This document shows positions 1 to 5,453 of a stretch of 5,453 nt of DNA, piece after piece. How positions within the stretch are numbered: position 1 is the first letter of the stretch; each line of letters opens with the position of its first letter. The notes beneath the pieces are model-generated. The model was not told where the DNA came from and did not search any database. It was given only the letters and a program-made list of their open reading frames with translations. The position numbers were made by a program, and so were the translations under genes. Origin of the DNA: Chloroflexota bacterium (GTDB lineage: Bacteria; Chloroflexota; Dehalococcoidia; JAUQQI01); assembly GCA_030549955.1 (NCBI GenBank), contig JAUQQI010000229.1:1-5453 (forward strand), given 5' to 3'.

Positions 1-1
1 G

Positions 2-292
2 GACTGGGGCATTGCGGCGCCGGTCGTTGTGCTCACCGGGGCCCGGGTCACTCCGGTTGAGGTCTTTTTCTACCGGGCCCAGGCCCCGCCGGAGCTGGTC
101 GATCTTCTCTACGGCTACGCAAGCCGCTTTCCCCACGCCCGGTATATCTTTCACGCCCAGGAAGCAACCGTTTATGACCGGCGGGCCGAGTTCGAGCGGG
201 TCGCGGCCGCCCTGGGCCGCCGGCCGGTCCTGGAGTTTGCAACCCGTCAGCGGGATGGAAAGCCAGTTCACCTGGTTTACCGGCTCGAGTAG
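2..292 (+). CDS. C-terminal end of a GT39-like membrane glycosyltransferase (5' partial)
   Basis: The reading frame is open from the left edge and ends at TAG 290-292, giving 96 residues of a protein that starts outside the window. The fragment begins with Asp-Trp-Gly-Ile and continues as an alternating alpha/beta, soluble segment without a membrane helix. It ends in a short strand-like tail (PVHLVYRLE). A DWG motif opening a soluble C-terminal domain is what I recall from polytopic GT39/ArnT/PMT-like glycosyltransferases, which use polyprenyl-phosphate sugars on the outer face of the membrane. The catalytic N-terminal loops of that family would lie upstream and are not visible, so the family call rests on this tail and on the polysaccharide context. 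An ATG-less internal start such as GTG at 29 is unlikely, because coding similarity extends to the left edge. Its last 38 bases overlap the next gene, which points to co-translation. It could instead be the end of another polytopic sugar transferase. Confidence 0.55.
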   Translation, partial: DWGIAAPVVVLTGARVTPVEVFFYRAQAPPELVDLLYGYASRFPHARYIFHAQEATVYDRRAEFERVAAALGRRPVLEFATRQRDGKPVHLVYRLE

Positions 293-1607
293 GCTCCGCT
301 GGGTCGCGGCTCAGGGGGCCGGAATCGGCATTTTTTACTTTGGCCAGCACCCGGCCCTCATTACCCTGGGCCTGGGGATATTTATGGCCGGGGCCGCCCG
401 GGACCTGCCGGCCGCCCTCTGGTGGGTCCTCTGGCTGAGCCCCTTTTACCGGTTCCCAAAGCAGTTCGGCGGCCCGGAATTCGTCGTTTCGGAGATTCTC
501 CTTCTGGCCGCGGCCGCTACCTGGGCCGGCCAGCAGCTCTGGAGGTTGGCCACCCGGCGACTGACCCTCGGGGGCCTGCTTCGGGACGTGTGGGCCGCGG
601 CTGTTCCGGCCGGCCCGGTCGTGTTTTGGGGGATAGCGACCCTCTCCCTTGCCTGGGCCGAATATCCCCACGTGGCCCTGCGGGAGTACCGGCGGGTAAT
701 CGTTGAGCCCCTCGTCTTTTACTTCCTTGCCGTTCAGACTGTCCGGCCGAAGGAGCTTCCAGGCTGGGTTTCCGGGGGTTTTATTGTTGCGGGTGCCATT
801 GTCAGCTTTTACACCCTTTACCATTACCATTTCGTGGGGGTCACCGAAGCTACAGGTGGGGTGCGGCGGGCGTTAGCCATCTACCATTCGCCAAATGCCC
901 TCGCCCTCTACCTGGGCAAGCTGATCCCGCCGGCGGTCCTTCTCGCGGTGGGGTGGGGCGGCAGGGGGCGTCTGGCGGCCGGCCTCACGGCCCTGGCCGG
1001 CCTCTGGGCCCTCTGGCTCACCTACTCCCGGGGGGCCTGGCTGGGCCTGGCCGCGGCCCTCGCCGCCGGGTTTGGACTCCTCACCCGGCGCCGCCGGCTG
1101 ACCGCGGCTTTAATCCTGCTCGGGGTTCCGGTCATTATCGGCCTGCTCGGGCTTCTGCTAGCCCCCGGCCGCTTCGGAGCCGACGAGACCGCCCTGCGTC
1201 GCCTCTACATCTGGGAGGCCGCCCTCCGCATGATCCGGGACCACCCCATTACCGGTGTCGGCCTTGACAACTTTCTCTACGTTTACCGGGGAAGATACAT
1301 GCCCCCTGAAGCCTGGCAGGAGCCGGATATTTCGCACCCCCACAATATTGTGTTAGACTTTTGGGTGCGACTCGGTATCGGGGGCGTCTTTGCCCTGGGC
1401 CTGTTGCAGGTTGAATTCTGGCGCCGGGTATTTGGGCTTGCACGTTCCGAACGGTCAGACTTCCGACTTATCGGCGCCCTCTGTGGGGCCGCCATGGCCG
1501 ACCTGCTGGTTCACGGTCTCTTTGACAACTCGTATTTTCTGATTGACCTCGCCTATCTATTCTGGTTCATGTTCGCCAGCGTAAGACTTGCCGGAGTGAA
1601 CCGATGA
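255..1607 (+). CDS. O-antigen ligase / Wzy-family polymerase, copy 1
   Basis: This is a 450-residue polytopic protein with about 12 hydrophobic segments and one large extracytoplasmic loop (about residues 300-362). It belongs to the O-antigen ligase/polymerase (Wzy_C) superfamily, whose members polymerise lipid-linked glycans or transfer them to lipid or protein acceptors outside the cytoplasmic membrane. Visible landmarks are HSPN at 211-214, YSRGAW at 257-262, RLYIWE at 316-321, DHPITGVG at 329-336, and H363-N364 followed after nine residues by G374-x-x-G377. The last fits the WaaL-type pattern H[NSQ]X9GXX[GTY]. HGLFDN follows at 420-425. Start choice: the frame is open back to ATG 12, but residues before 255 are Arg/Pro-rich shadow of the upstream gene. 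Aligning the first helix with the second ligase in this operon supports ATG 255. No good Shine-Dalgarno precedes it, so coupling to the upstream gene is likely. ATG 384, preceded by GGGGA, is an alternative that would remove the first helix. The acceptor and substrate cannot be told from sequence. Confidence 0.88.
   Translation: MESQFTWFTGSSRLRWVAAQGAGIGIFYFGQHPALITLGLGIFMAGAARDLPAALWWVLWLSPFYRFPKQFGGPEFVVSEILLLAAAATWAGQQLWRLATRRLTLGGLLRDVWAAAVPAGPVVFWGIATLSLAWAEYPHVALREYRRVIVEPLVFYFLAVQTVRPKELPGWVSGGFIVAGAIVSFYTLYHYHFVGVTEATGGVRRALAIYHSPNALALYLGKLIPPAVLLAVGWGGRGRLAAGLTALAGLWALWLTYSRGAWLGLAAALAAGFGLLTRRRRLTAALILLGVPVIIGLLGLLLAPGRFGADETALRRLYIWEAALRMIRDHPITGVGLDNFLYVYRGRYMPPEAWQEPDISHPHNIVLDFWVRLGIGGVFALGLLQVEFWRRVFGLARSERSDFRLIGALCGAAMADLLVHGLFDNSYFLIDLAYLFWFMFASVRLAGVNR
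1593..1599 (+). promoter_or_regulatory. Ribosome binding site for the UDP-xylose synthase gene
   Basis: GGAGTGA ends four bases before ATG 1604, and its GGAG core (1593-1596) leaves a 7-base spacer. The site lies inside the 3' end of the upstream ligase gene. Together with the ATGA stop/start overlap it fixes the start of the decarboxylase gene. Confidence 0.7.
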
Positions 1608-2563
1608 AAATCCTCGTCAGCGGAGGGGCCGGCTTCATCGGCTCCCACCTTGTCGAAAGCCTGGTCGAAGTCGGCCACGAGGTTACGGTTGTAGACAACT
1701 TTCTCACGGGCCGGCCCGAAAACATCGCCCACCTGGTCCGGGCTGACCGCTGCCGGCTCATCGAGCAGGACGTAACCAGGCTTGTCAAGCTGCCGGATGG
1801 CCCGCCTGACGTCGTCTTCCACCTGGCCAGCCCGGCCAGCCCCGAGGACTACACCCGCTACCCCATCGAAACGATGCTGGTCAACAGCGTCGGAACCTAC
1901 AACCTGCTCGAGCTGGCCCGGGCCGCCGGCGCCCGGTTCGTTCTCGCCTCCACATCTGAGGTCTACGGCGACCCGGAAGTTCACCCCCAGCCCGAAACCT
2001 ACTGGGGGCACGTCAACCCGGTCGGACCCCGGGCCGCCTACGATGAGGGCAAGCGGTTCGCCGAAGCCCTGACCGTGACCTACCACCGCAAATATGGCCT
2101 CGACGTCCGGATCGCGCGGATTTTCAACACTTACGGGCCCCGTAACCGGGTCGACGACGGCCGGGTTGTGCCGAACTTCATCCGCCAGGCCCTGCGCAAC
2201 GAACCCCTCACCGTGTACGGCGACGGCTCCCAGACCCGCAGCTTTTGTTATGTTTCGGACCTGGTCGGGGGCCTCCTTAAGGTCGGGTTTGGGGACGGCC
2301 TTGCCGGCGAGGTCTTTAACCTGGGCAACGACGACGAGCGGCCGGTCGTCGAGGTCGCCCGGCTCGTTAAAACCCTGACCGGGACCCCGGCCCCGATCGT
2401 TTTTCTCCCTCCCCGCCCTGAAGAGATTTCCCGCCGGCGCCCGGACCTTACGAAAACCCGCCGGATTCTCGGCTGGTCCCCAACTGTCGGCCTAGAGGAG
2501 GGGCTGCGCCGCACCATCGCCTGGTACCAGCAAGAAATCACGGCCGGGCGACTTGCGACCTAG
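1604..2563 (+). CDS. UDP-glucuronate decarboxylase (UDP-xylose synthase)
   Basis: This 319-residue cytoplasmic extended short-chain dehydrogenase/reductase has the usual length for bacterial UXS. It is expected to convert UDP-glucuronate to UDP-xylose and CO2 through a UDP-4-keto intermediate, with bound NAD recycled. The NAD-binding Rossmann motif is G7-x-x-G10-x-x-G13, with D31 at the end of the second strand. HLASPASPEDY (73-83) is characteristic of UXS. The catalytic triad region is T117-S118-E119 followed by VYG, and the YxxxK pair is Y146/K150 in YDEGK. Further UXS-like blocks are ARIFNTYGPR, DGRVVPNF and YGDGSQTRSFCYVSDL, and an R-x-P-D-x-T-K-x-R stretch followed by LGW near the C terminus. 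TSE rather than TDE argues against dTDP-glucose 4,6-dehydratase (RmlB). The gene overlaps the upstream ligase by ATGA and has a clear GGAG ribosome site. UDP-glucose dehydrogenase, needed to make the substrate, is not in the window. Confidence 0.9.
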   Translation: MKILVSGGAGFIGSHLVESLVEVGHEVTVVDNFLTGRPENIAHLVRADRCRLIEQDVTRLVKLPDGPPDVVFHLASPASPEDYTRYPIETMLVNSVGTYNLLELARAAGARFVLASTSEVYGDPEVHPQPETYWGHVNPVGPRAAYDEGKRFAEALTVTYHRKYGLDVRIARIFNTYGPRNRVDDGRVVPNFIRQALRNEPLTVYGDGSQTRSFCYVSDLVGGLLKVGFGDGLAGEVFNLGNDDERPVVEVARLVKTLTGTPAPIVFLPPRPEEISRRRPDLTKTRRILGWSPTVGLEEGLRRTIAWYQQEITAGRLAT

Positions 2564-2569
2564 ATTCGG

Positions 2570-3985
2570 ATGACTGCCCGAGTTTTCAGTCGCGATTGGC
2601 TCAGGCCTGACCGGCTCTTGGCCGTCGTCCTTGGGGGCGGCCTGCTGGCCGCCACCGCTTTCCTGCCGGTTAGCCTGGCCGTTGCCCTCGTCGGCGGATT
2701 AGTTTTGCTGGTCGTGGGCCTGCGCTGGCCCTTTGCGGGTCTGGTCGCGGTCCTGCTCAGTATTCCCCTCTCGACTCCGTTCAGCCTGCGGCTCGGGGAA
2801 ATAGCCATCGGCCCGGCCGAGGTCGTCCTGCCCCTCTATGTTCTGACCTGGCTTTTCCGGCTCGGAACCGGGGAGGCGTCGCTGCGGCTCCCGGCCGCAA
2901 TCTGGCCGGCGCTGGCTTTCATCGGTGCCCTCCTGTGGGCTTTGCCGGCCGCCGAATCGCTCCCGCTGGCCCTCAAGGAACTGGCGAAATGGGTCCTCTT
3001 TGCTACAGCCCTCGTCGTCGGGGCGTCGGCCGGCCTGACTGACCGGCAGCGGGCCTGGTACGTCCGAATTCTGCTCGGCCTCGGCCTCATTGAGGGCCTG
3101 CTCGGGCTGATGCAGTCTGTACTCCGTCTCGGCCCTCTCGGCTGCATCTTCGGCGAAACGTTGCGGGCCTACGGAACCTTCGGTCAGCCGAACCCTTATG
3201 CCGGCTATCTGACGATGGGCGTTGTGGCCGCTTACGTCTGGACGCGCTACAGCCTGCGCCGGACGGCGGTCTGGGATGTGGGCCTCGGTCTCCTGGCGGC
3301 CGGGGCAGGCGGCCTCGGCGAGCTTCTAAGCTTATCCCGGGCGGCCTGGCTCGGCCTCCTGGCCGGCCTCGGGGTGACGAGTCTGGCCGGTCGGCGAACG
3401 GTGGTCGGTCTCCTGGTCCTGGTGGCCCTGGGGATTCTGGTCGGTCTGCCGGCCGTTGCCTACGGCCTGGTGCCGGCCGAGGTCACGGAGCGGCTGGCGC
3501 CCCTCTCGGCTTACTTCACCCTGCCCGACCCCCGTTATGAAGCGATCCGTCCGGATAACTACGCAATTCTGGAGCGGATGGCCTACTGGTACGCGGCCTG
3601 GTTTATGTTCGTCGATAACCCCTTCCGGGGGGTCGGGCCGGGCAACTTCGGGGTCAGCTATGAAAGGTTTGCCGTCCGGGGTTGGGAAACCCTGCCGGCC
3701 CTGGCCACGCATGCCCACAACTACTATTTGAACGTGCTGGCCGAGACCGGGATTCCGGGTCTTATCGCCCACCTGGGCCTACTGGTGGGCCTGCTCGCCT
3801 CAGGAATTGGGGCGATTCGGACGAACCCCGATGACCCCCTCCCCTGGGTTGTCACCGGCTGGCTGGTCGCGATGGCAACCCACAACATCTTTGACAACAT
3901 GTTTGTCGCCGGTTTCCCCACCCAGCTTGGCCTGACGCTGGGGGTGGCGGCCGCTGGCCGGGTCTCGCCGGGGGGTTCCGAATGA
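2570..3985 (+). CDS. O-antigen ligase / Wzy-family polymerase, copy 2
   Basis: This is a 471-residue integral membrane protein with about 12 hydrophobic segments, in the same Wzy_C/O-antigen ligase superfamily as the gene at 255-1607 but clearly diverged. Helices begin near residue 16. Matching landmarks are QPNP at 206-209, LSRAAWLG starting at 255 with R257, NPFRGVGPGNF at 350-360, and H383-N384 followed after nine residues by G394-I-P-G397, again fitting H[NSQ]X9GXX[GTY]. HNIFDN is at 438-443. The large outer loop lies about 300-382. The HN-x-x-L-x-x-x-x-E-x-G segment is closer than copy 1 to the generic Wzy_C consensus, so this copy may be the chain polymerase and copy 1 the ligase; that assignment is inference only. 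ATG 2570 comes 6 bases after the upstream stop in the same frame, with no recognisable Shine-Dalgarno, so translation probably depends on re-initiation. The stop overlaps the next start as ATGA. Confidence 0.88.
   Translation: MTARVFSRDWLRPDRLLAVVLGGGLLAATAFLPVSLAVALVGGLVLLVVGLRWPFAGLVAVLLSIPLSTPFSLRLGEIAIGPAEVVLPLYVLTWLFRLGTGEASLRLPAAIWPALAFIGALLWALPAAESLPLALKELAKWVLFATALVVGASAGLTDRQRAWYVRILLGLGLIEGLLGLMQSVLRLGPLGCIFGETLRAYGTFGQPNPYAGYLTMGVVAAYVWTRYSLRRTAVWDVGLGLLAAGAGGLGELLSLSRAAWLGLLAGLGVTSLAGRRTVVGLLVLVALGILVGLPAVAYGLVPAEVTERLAPLSAYFTLPDPRYEAIRPDNYAILERMAYWYAAWFMFVDNPFRGVGPGNFGVSYERFAVRGWETLPALATHAHNYYLNVLAETGIPGLIAHLGLLVGLLASGIGAIRTNPDDPLPWVVTGWLVAMATHNIFDNMFVAGFPTQLGLTLGVAAAGRVSPGGSE
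3970..3975 (+). promoter_or_regulatory. Weak G-rich ribosome binding site for the UPF0104 gene
   Basis: A run of six G residues sits 6 bases before ATG 3982 and could pair with the 16S rRNA tail partly through G-U pairs. It is the only Shine-Dalgarno-like element near this start. In sequence this G-rich it may be chance. Confidence 0.35.
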
Positions 3986-4992
3986 ACGGGCCGGTTCCGG
4001 AGCTGCCCCAGCTTTTCCGGTCATGGCGAACGTACCTCTCCCTCGCCATCGGTTTCGGGCTGTTGCTGGCCCTTTTCCGGGGCGCCGGCATCAGCCCCAT
4101 CGAGGCCCTGAGGGCCCTGGGCAATGCGAACCCGGCCCTGTTCCTGCTGGCAATCGTTGTTTATTACTCAACCTTTCCTCTTCGAGGCCTCCGGTGGCGG
4201 GTGGTCCTGGGCAACCTCAGTACGCCGGGGGCGAAGGGCCCACCCGGCCCCTGGCACCTGGCCGTGGTGATTCTCGCCAGCTGGTTTGCCAACTGCCTCC
4301 TCCCAGCGAAACTTGGGGACCTTTACCGGGCCTATCACTTAAAGCGAAACGGGGCCTCGGGCTTTTCGGAGGCCGCCGGAACGGTCCTGGTCGAGCGCCT
4401 CCTCGACCTTACGGTGGTCGTTACGGCCCTGGCTATCTCGGCCGTTTTTCTTATCGGCTCGGTATCCCGCCGGACCCTGGCGGAAATCGGCGGCCTGGGC
4501 CTCCTCCTGCTTCTTATCGCCGTGGCCGGCGTTGGCCTCTTTTTCCGGCTCGGACCCCGGGTTCGGCGCCGTCTCCCAACCCGGCTTGCCGACATCTATC
4601 TGCGGCTTGAATACGGGACCCGGGCGGGCCTCAAGAGCCTGCCCGTAACCCTGGCCCTCACGGTAGCGGTTTGGGCCTGCGAGGTTAGCCGGCTGGCCCT
4701 CGTAACCCAGGCCCTGGGCGTCAAAATCACGCCGCCAATGGTCATTTTTGCGGCCCTGGCCAATTCGGTCCTGACGACCGTGCCGTTTACGCCCGGCGGC
4801 CTGGGCCTGGTCGAGGTCGGGGTTGCGGGTCTGCTGAGTCTGGCTGTGCCCCTGGAGGTCGGGGTAACGGTTGCCCTCGCCGACCGGCTTATCAGCTACT
4901 GGAGCCTGATCCTGTCCGGCCTGCCGGCCTATCTCCTTTCGGGACGGCTCGAGGCCCGGGAGGTCGCGGCCGATGCCGGTCGTAGCCCTTGA
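3982..4992 (+). CDS. UPF0104 / LPG synthase TM-domain-like membrane protein (AglD-type)
   Basis: This is a 336-residue protein with about eight or nine membrane segments (approximately 17-33, 52-68, 90-108, 143-163, 170-190, 219-240, 248-268, 274-298, 303-323). Signature blocks match the lysylphosphatidylglycerol synthase transmembrane family (PF03706/UPF0104): NCLLPAKLGDLYRAY starting at N104, GTVLVERLLDL at 133-143 with the E138-R139 pair, and PFTPGGLGLVE at 268-278. The length corresponds to the membrane domain alone; the C-terminal aminoacyl-transfer domain of MprF is absent, so lysyl-lipid synthesis is not supported. Stand-alone members often sit beside glycosyltransferases and are thought to handle lipids or lipid-linked sugars (AglD in haloarchaeal N-glycosylation is a distant relative), but their biochemical role is poorly defined. 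Here the protein could move or protect a lipid-linked precursor made by this operon. The gene starts in an ATGA overlap with the second ligase and overlaps the following glycosyltransferase by 20 bases. Confidence 0.85.
   Translation: MNGPVPELPQLFRSWRTYLSLAIGFGLLLALFRGAGISPIEALRALGNANPALFLLAIVVYYSTFPLRGLRWRVVLGNLSTPGAKGPPGPWHLAVVILASWFANCLLPAKLGDLYRAYHLKRNGASGFSEAAGTVLVERLLDLTVVVTALAISAVFLIGSVSRRTLAEIGGLGLLLLLIAVAGVGLFFRLGPRVRRRLPTRLADIYLRLEYGTRAGLKSLPVTLALTVAVWACEVSRLALVTQALGVKITPPMVIFAALANSVLTTVPFTPGGLGLVEVGVAGLLSLAVPLEVGVTVALADRLISYWSLILSGLPAYLLSGRLEAREVAADAGRSP
4959..4963 (+). promoter_or_regulatory. Ribosome binding site for the GT4 glycosyltransferase gene
   Basis: GGAGG, within GGGAGGT, lies 9 bases before ATG 4973 and inside the end of the UPF0104 gene. 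It is the strongest Shine-Dalgarno match in the window and fixes the start of the last gene, creating a 20-base overlap in a different frame. Confidence 0.75.
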
Positions 4993-5453
4993 TTTCAGCC
5001 CGGCCCTTAAACAGTCGGCCGGCATCGGCCGGTTCGTCCGGGGGCTCGTCGGCGGCCTGAGCCGGGTTCCGTCGGAGTTTTCGTTTCTGCTGGTGACAAC
5101 CCGCGACTGCCCGCCCTTTAATCCGACGGCCCGCTACGGGCCCCGGTTCCGGGAAGTCCGCCTGCCCTTTAACGAGCGGACCGTTCTGGTTGCCTGGTTC
5201 CGGGTCGGCCTGCCGCTTCCCCTTGACCGGCTGGTGCCGGGCTTCGATGTTTTCCACGGGGTTAATTTTCTGGTGCCGCCCCTGGCCCGGGCGCTCGGGG
5301 TCGTGACCATTCACGACCTTAACTTCCTGGTCGACCCGAGGTGGGCGCCGGCCCGGCTCGGCCGGTTTCTGCGCCGGGCGGTGCCGGCTTCGGTCCGCCG
5401 GGCGGACCTGGTGGTCGCCGACTCCCGGGCCACCGCCGCCGATATCGTCCGGT
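4973..5453 (+). CDS. GT4-family glycosyltransferase, N-terminal part (3' partial)
   Basis: The frame opens at ATG 4973 and stays open to the right edge, giving the first 160 residues of a protein expected to be roughly 350-380 residues long. The N terminus reads D7-x-S-P followed by GIGRF at 17-21, which is the usual first strand and glycine loop of the acceptor-side Rossmann domain in GT-B glycosyltransferases of family GT4. Further family blocks are FDVFHGVNFLVPP at 91-103, TIHDLNFL at 112-119, and RRADLVVADSRATAADI at 142-158, where the conserved Ser precedes the hinge region. Relatives are cytoplasmic, membrane-associated enzymes that add mannose or similar sugars from nucleotide donors to a lipid-linked oligosaccharide. 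The donor-binding C-terminal domain with its E-x7-E motif is off the window, so donor specificity cannot be judged. GGAGG at 4959 supports the start. The overlap with the UPF0104 gene indicates coupled expression with the export and ligase genes. Confidence 0.88.
   Translation, partial: MPVVALDFSPALKQSAGIGRFVRGLVGGLSRVPSEFSFLLVTTRDCPPFNPTARYGPRFREVRLPFNERTVLVAWFRVGLPLPLDRLVPGFDVFHGVNFLVPPLARALGVVTIHDLNFLVDPRWAPARLGRFLRRAVPASVRRADLVVADSRATAADIVR

Larger units (their letters stand above)
2..5453 (+). other. Surface-glycan biosynthesis operon (interior portion)
   Basis: Six genes run in one direction with junctions of -38, -4, +6, -4 and -20 bases, so no internal promoter region or terminator can be placed. 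The products cover nucleotide-sugar supply (UXS), sugar addition (GT4, GT39-like), and membrane-side polymerisation or ligation and lipid handling (two Wzy_C proteins, UPF0104). Both ends are open, so the promoter, further glycosyltransferases, any Wzx-type flippase or ABC exporter, and regulators would be outside. The unit being a single transcript is inferred from spacing only. Confidence 0.8.

Noticed and set aside
12..254. Upstream extension of the first ligase to ATG 12
   Set aside because: These 81 codons read as Arg/Ser/Pro-rich sequence and lie over the well-formed C-terminal end of the upstream glycosyltransferase in another frame.
48..830. Long minus-strand open frame (260 codons) opposite the GT39-like end and the first ligase
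   Set aside because: Its product is rich in Gly, Pro, Arg and Gln with no domain pattern, as expected for the complement of GC-rich coding sequence. The plus strand carries recognisable membrane-protein families over the same bases.
1604..2563. Calling the epimerase-like protein RmlB (dTDP-glucose 4,6-dehydratase) or GalE
   Set aside because: TSE instead of TDE in the catalytic strand, plus the HLASPASP and SQTRSFCYVSDL blocks, fit UDP-glucuronate decarboxylase better.
2564..2569. Possible terminator or promoter between the UXS and second ligase genes
   Set aside because: The gap is only 6 bases, with no hairpin or T-run. GC-rich palindromes such as GGCCGGCC occur throughout the coding sequence and do not mark terminators here.
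4023..4610. Plus-strand 195-codon frame inside the UPF0104 gene
   Set aside because: An Arg/Pro/Gly-rich frameshifted reading of the real gene, with no motif and no ribosome site supporting it.
3982..4992. Calling the UPF0104 protein an MprF lysylphosphatidylglycerol synthase
   Set aside because: Only the membrane domain is present; the roughly 300-residue C-terminal transferase domain is missing and the next gene is a glycosyltransferase.
4339..5025. Minus-strand open frame of 228 codons opposite the UPF0104 gene
   Set aside because: Low-complexity Gly/Pro/Gln/Arg/Lys composition with no hydrophobic core or motif. The plus-strand frame has clear UPF0104 signatures.

Overview
This window is one tightly packed plus-strand gene cluster for making and exporting a cell-surface polysaccharide or glycoconjugate. 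Base composition is GC-rich (roughly two thirds by eye), codons end mostly in G or C, and nearly all of the sequence is coding. The gene set and protein style (O-antigen-ligase-family proteins, a bacterial UDP-glucuronate decarboxylase, a UPF0104/AglD-type membrane protein, a GT4 glycosyltransferase) resemble high-GC, possibly thermophilic, Chloroflexota or high-GC Bacillota. That placement is a low-confidence impression, because no rRNA or other marker gene is present.

Layout: (1) positions 2-292, the C-terminal end of a polytopic glycosyltransferase resembling family GT39; (2) 255-1607, a Wzy_C/O-antigen-ligase-family membrane protein; (3) 1604-2563, a UDP-glucuronate decarboxylase (UDP-xylose synthase); (4) 2570-3985, a second Wzy_C/O-antigen-ligase-family protein; (5) 3982-4992, a UPF0104 (lysylphosphatidylglycerol synthase TM-domain-like) membrane protein; (6) 4973-5453, the N-terminal 160 residues of a GT4-type glycosyltransferase that runs off the right edge. 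Junctions are, in order, a 38-base overlap, an ATGA overlap, a 6-base gap, an ATGA overlap and a 20-base overlap. There is no room for an internal terminator or a conventional intergenic promoter, so the genes are almost certainly co-transcribed and translationally coupled. The operon's promoter and terminator lie outside the window.

How the parts could work together (inference): the decarboxylase supplies UDP-xylose, cytoplasmic GT4 enzymes build a lipid-linked oligosaccharide, membrane proteins move or modify it, the GT39-like enzyme adds sugars from lipid-phosphate donors outside the membrane, and the two Wzy/WaaL-superfamily proteins polymerise the chain and/or transfer it to an acceptor. 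The most notable point is the presence of two divergent ligase/polymerase paralogues in the same operon on either side of the nucleotide-sugar enzyme. Both keep the family's His-Asn...Gly-x-x-Gly motif and share a second C-terminal H-x-x-F-D-N motif. No RNA genes, mobile elements, CRISPR arrays or clear repeats were seen.
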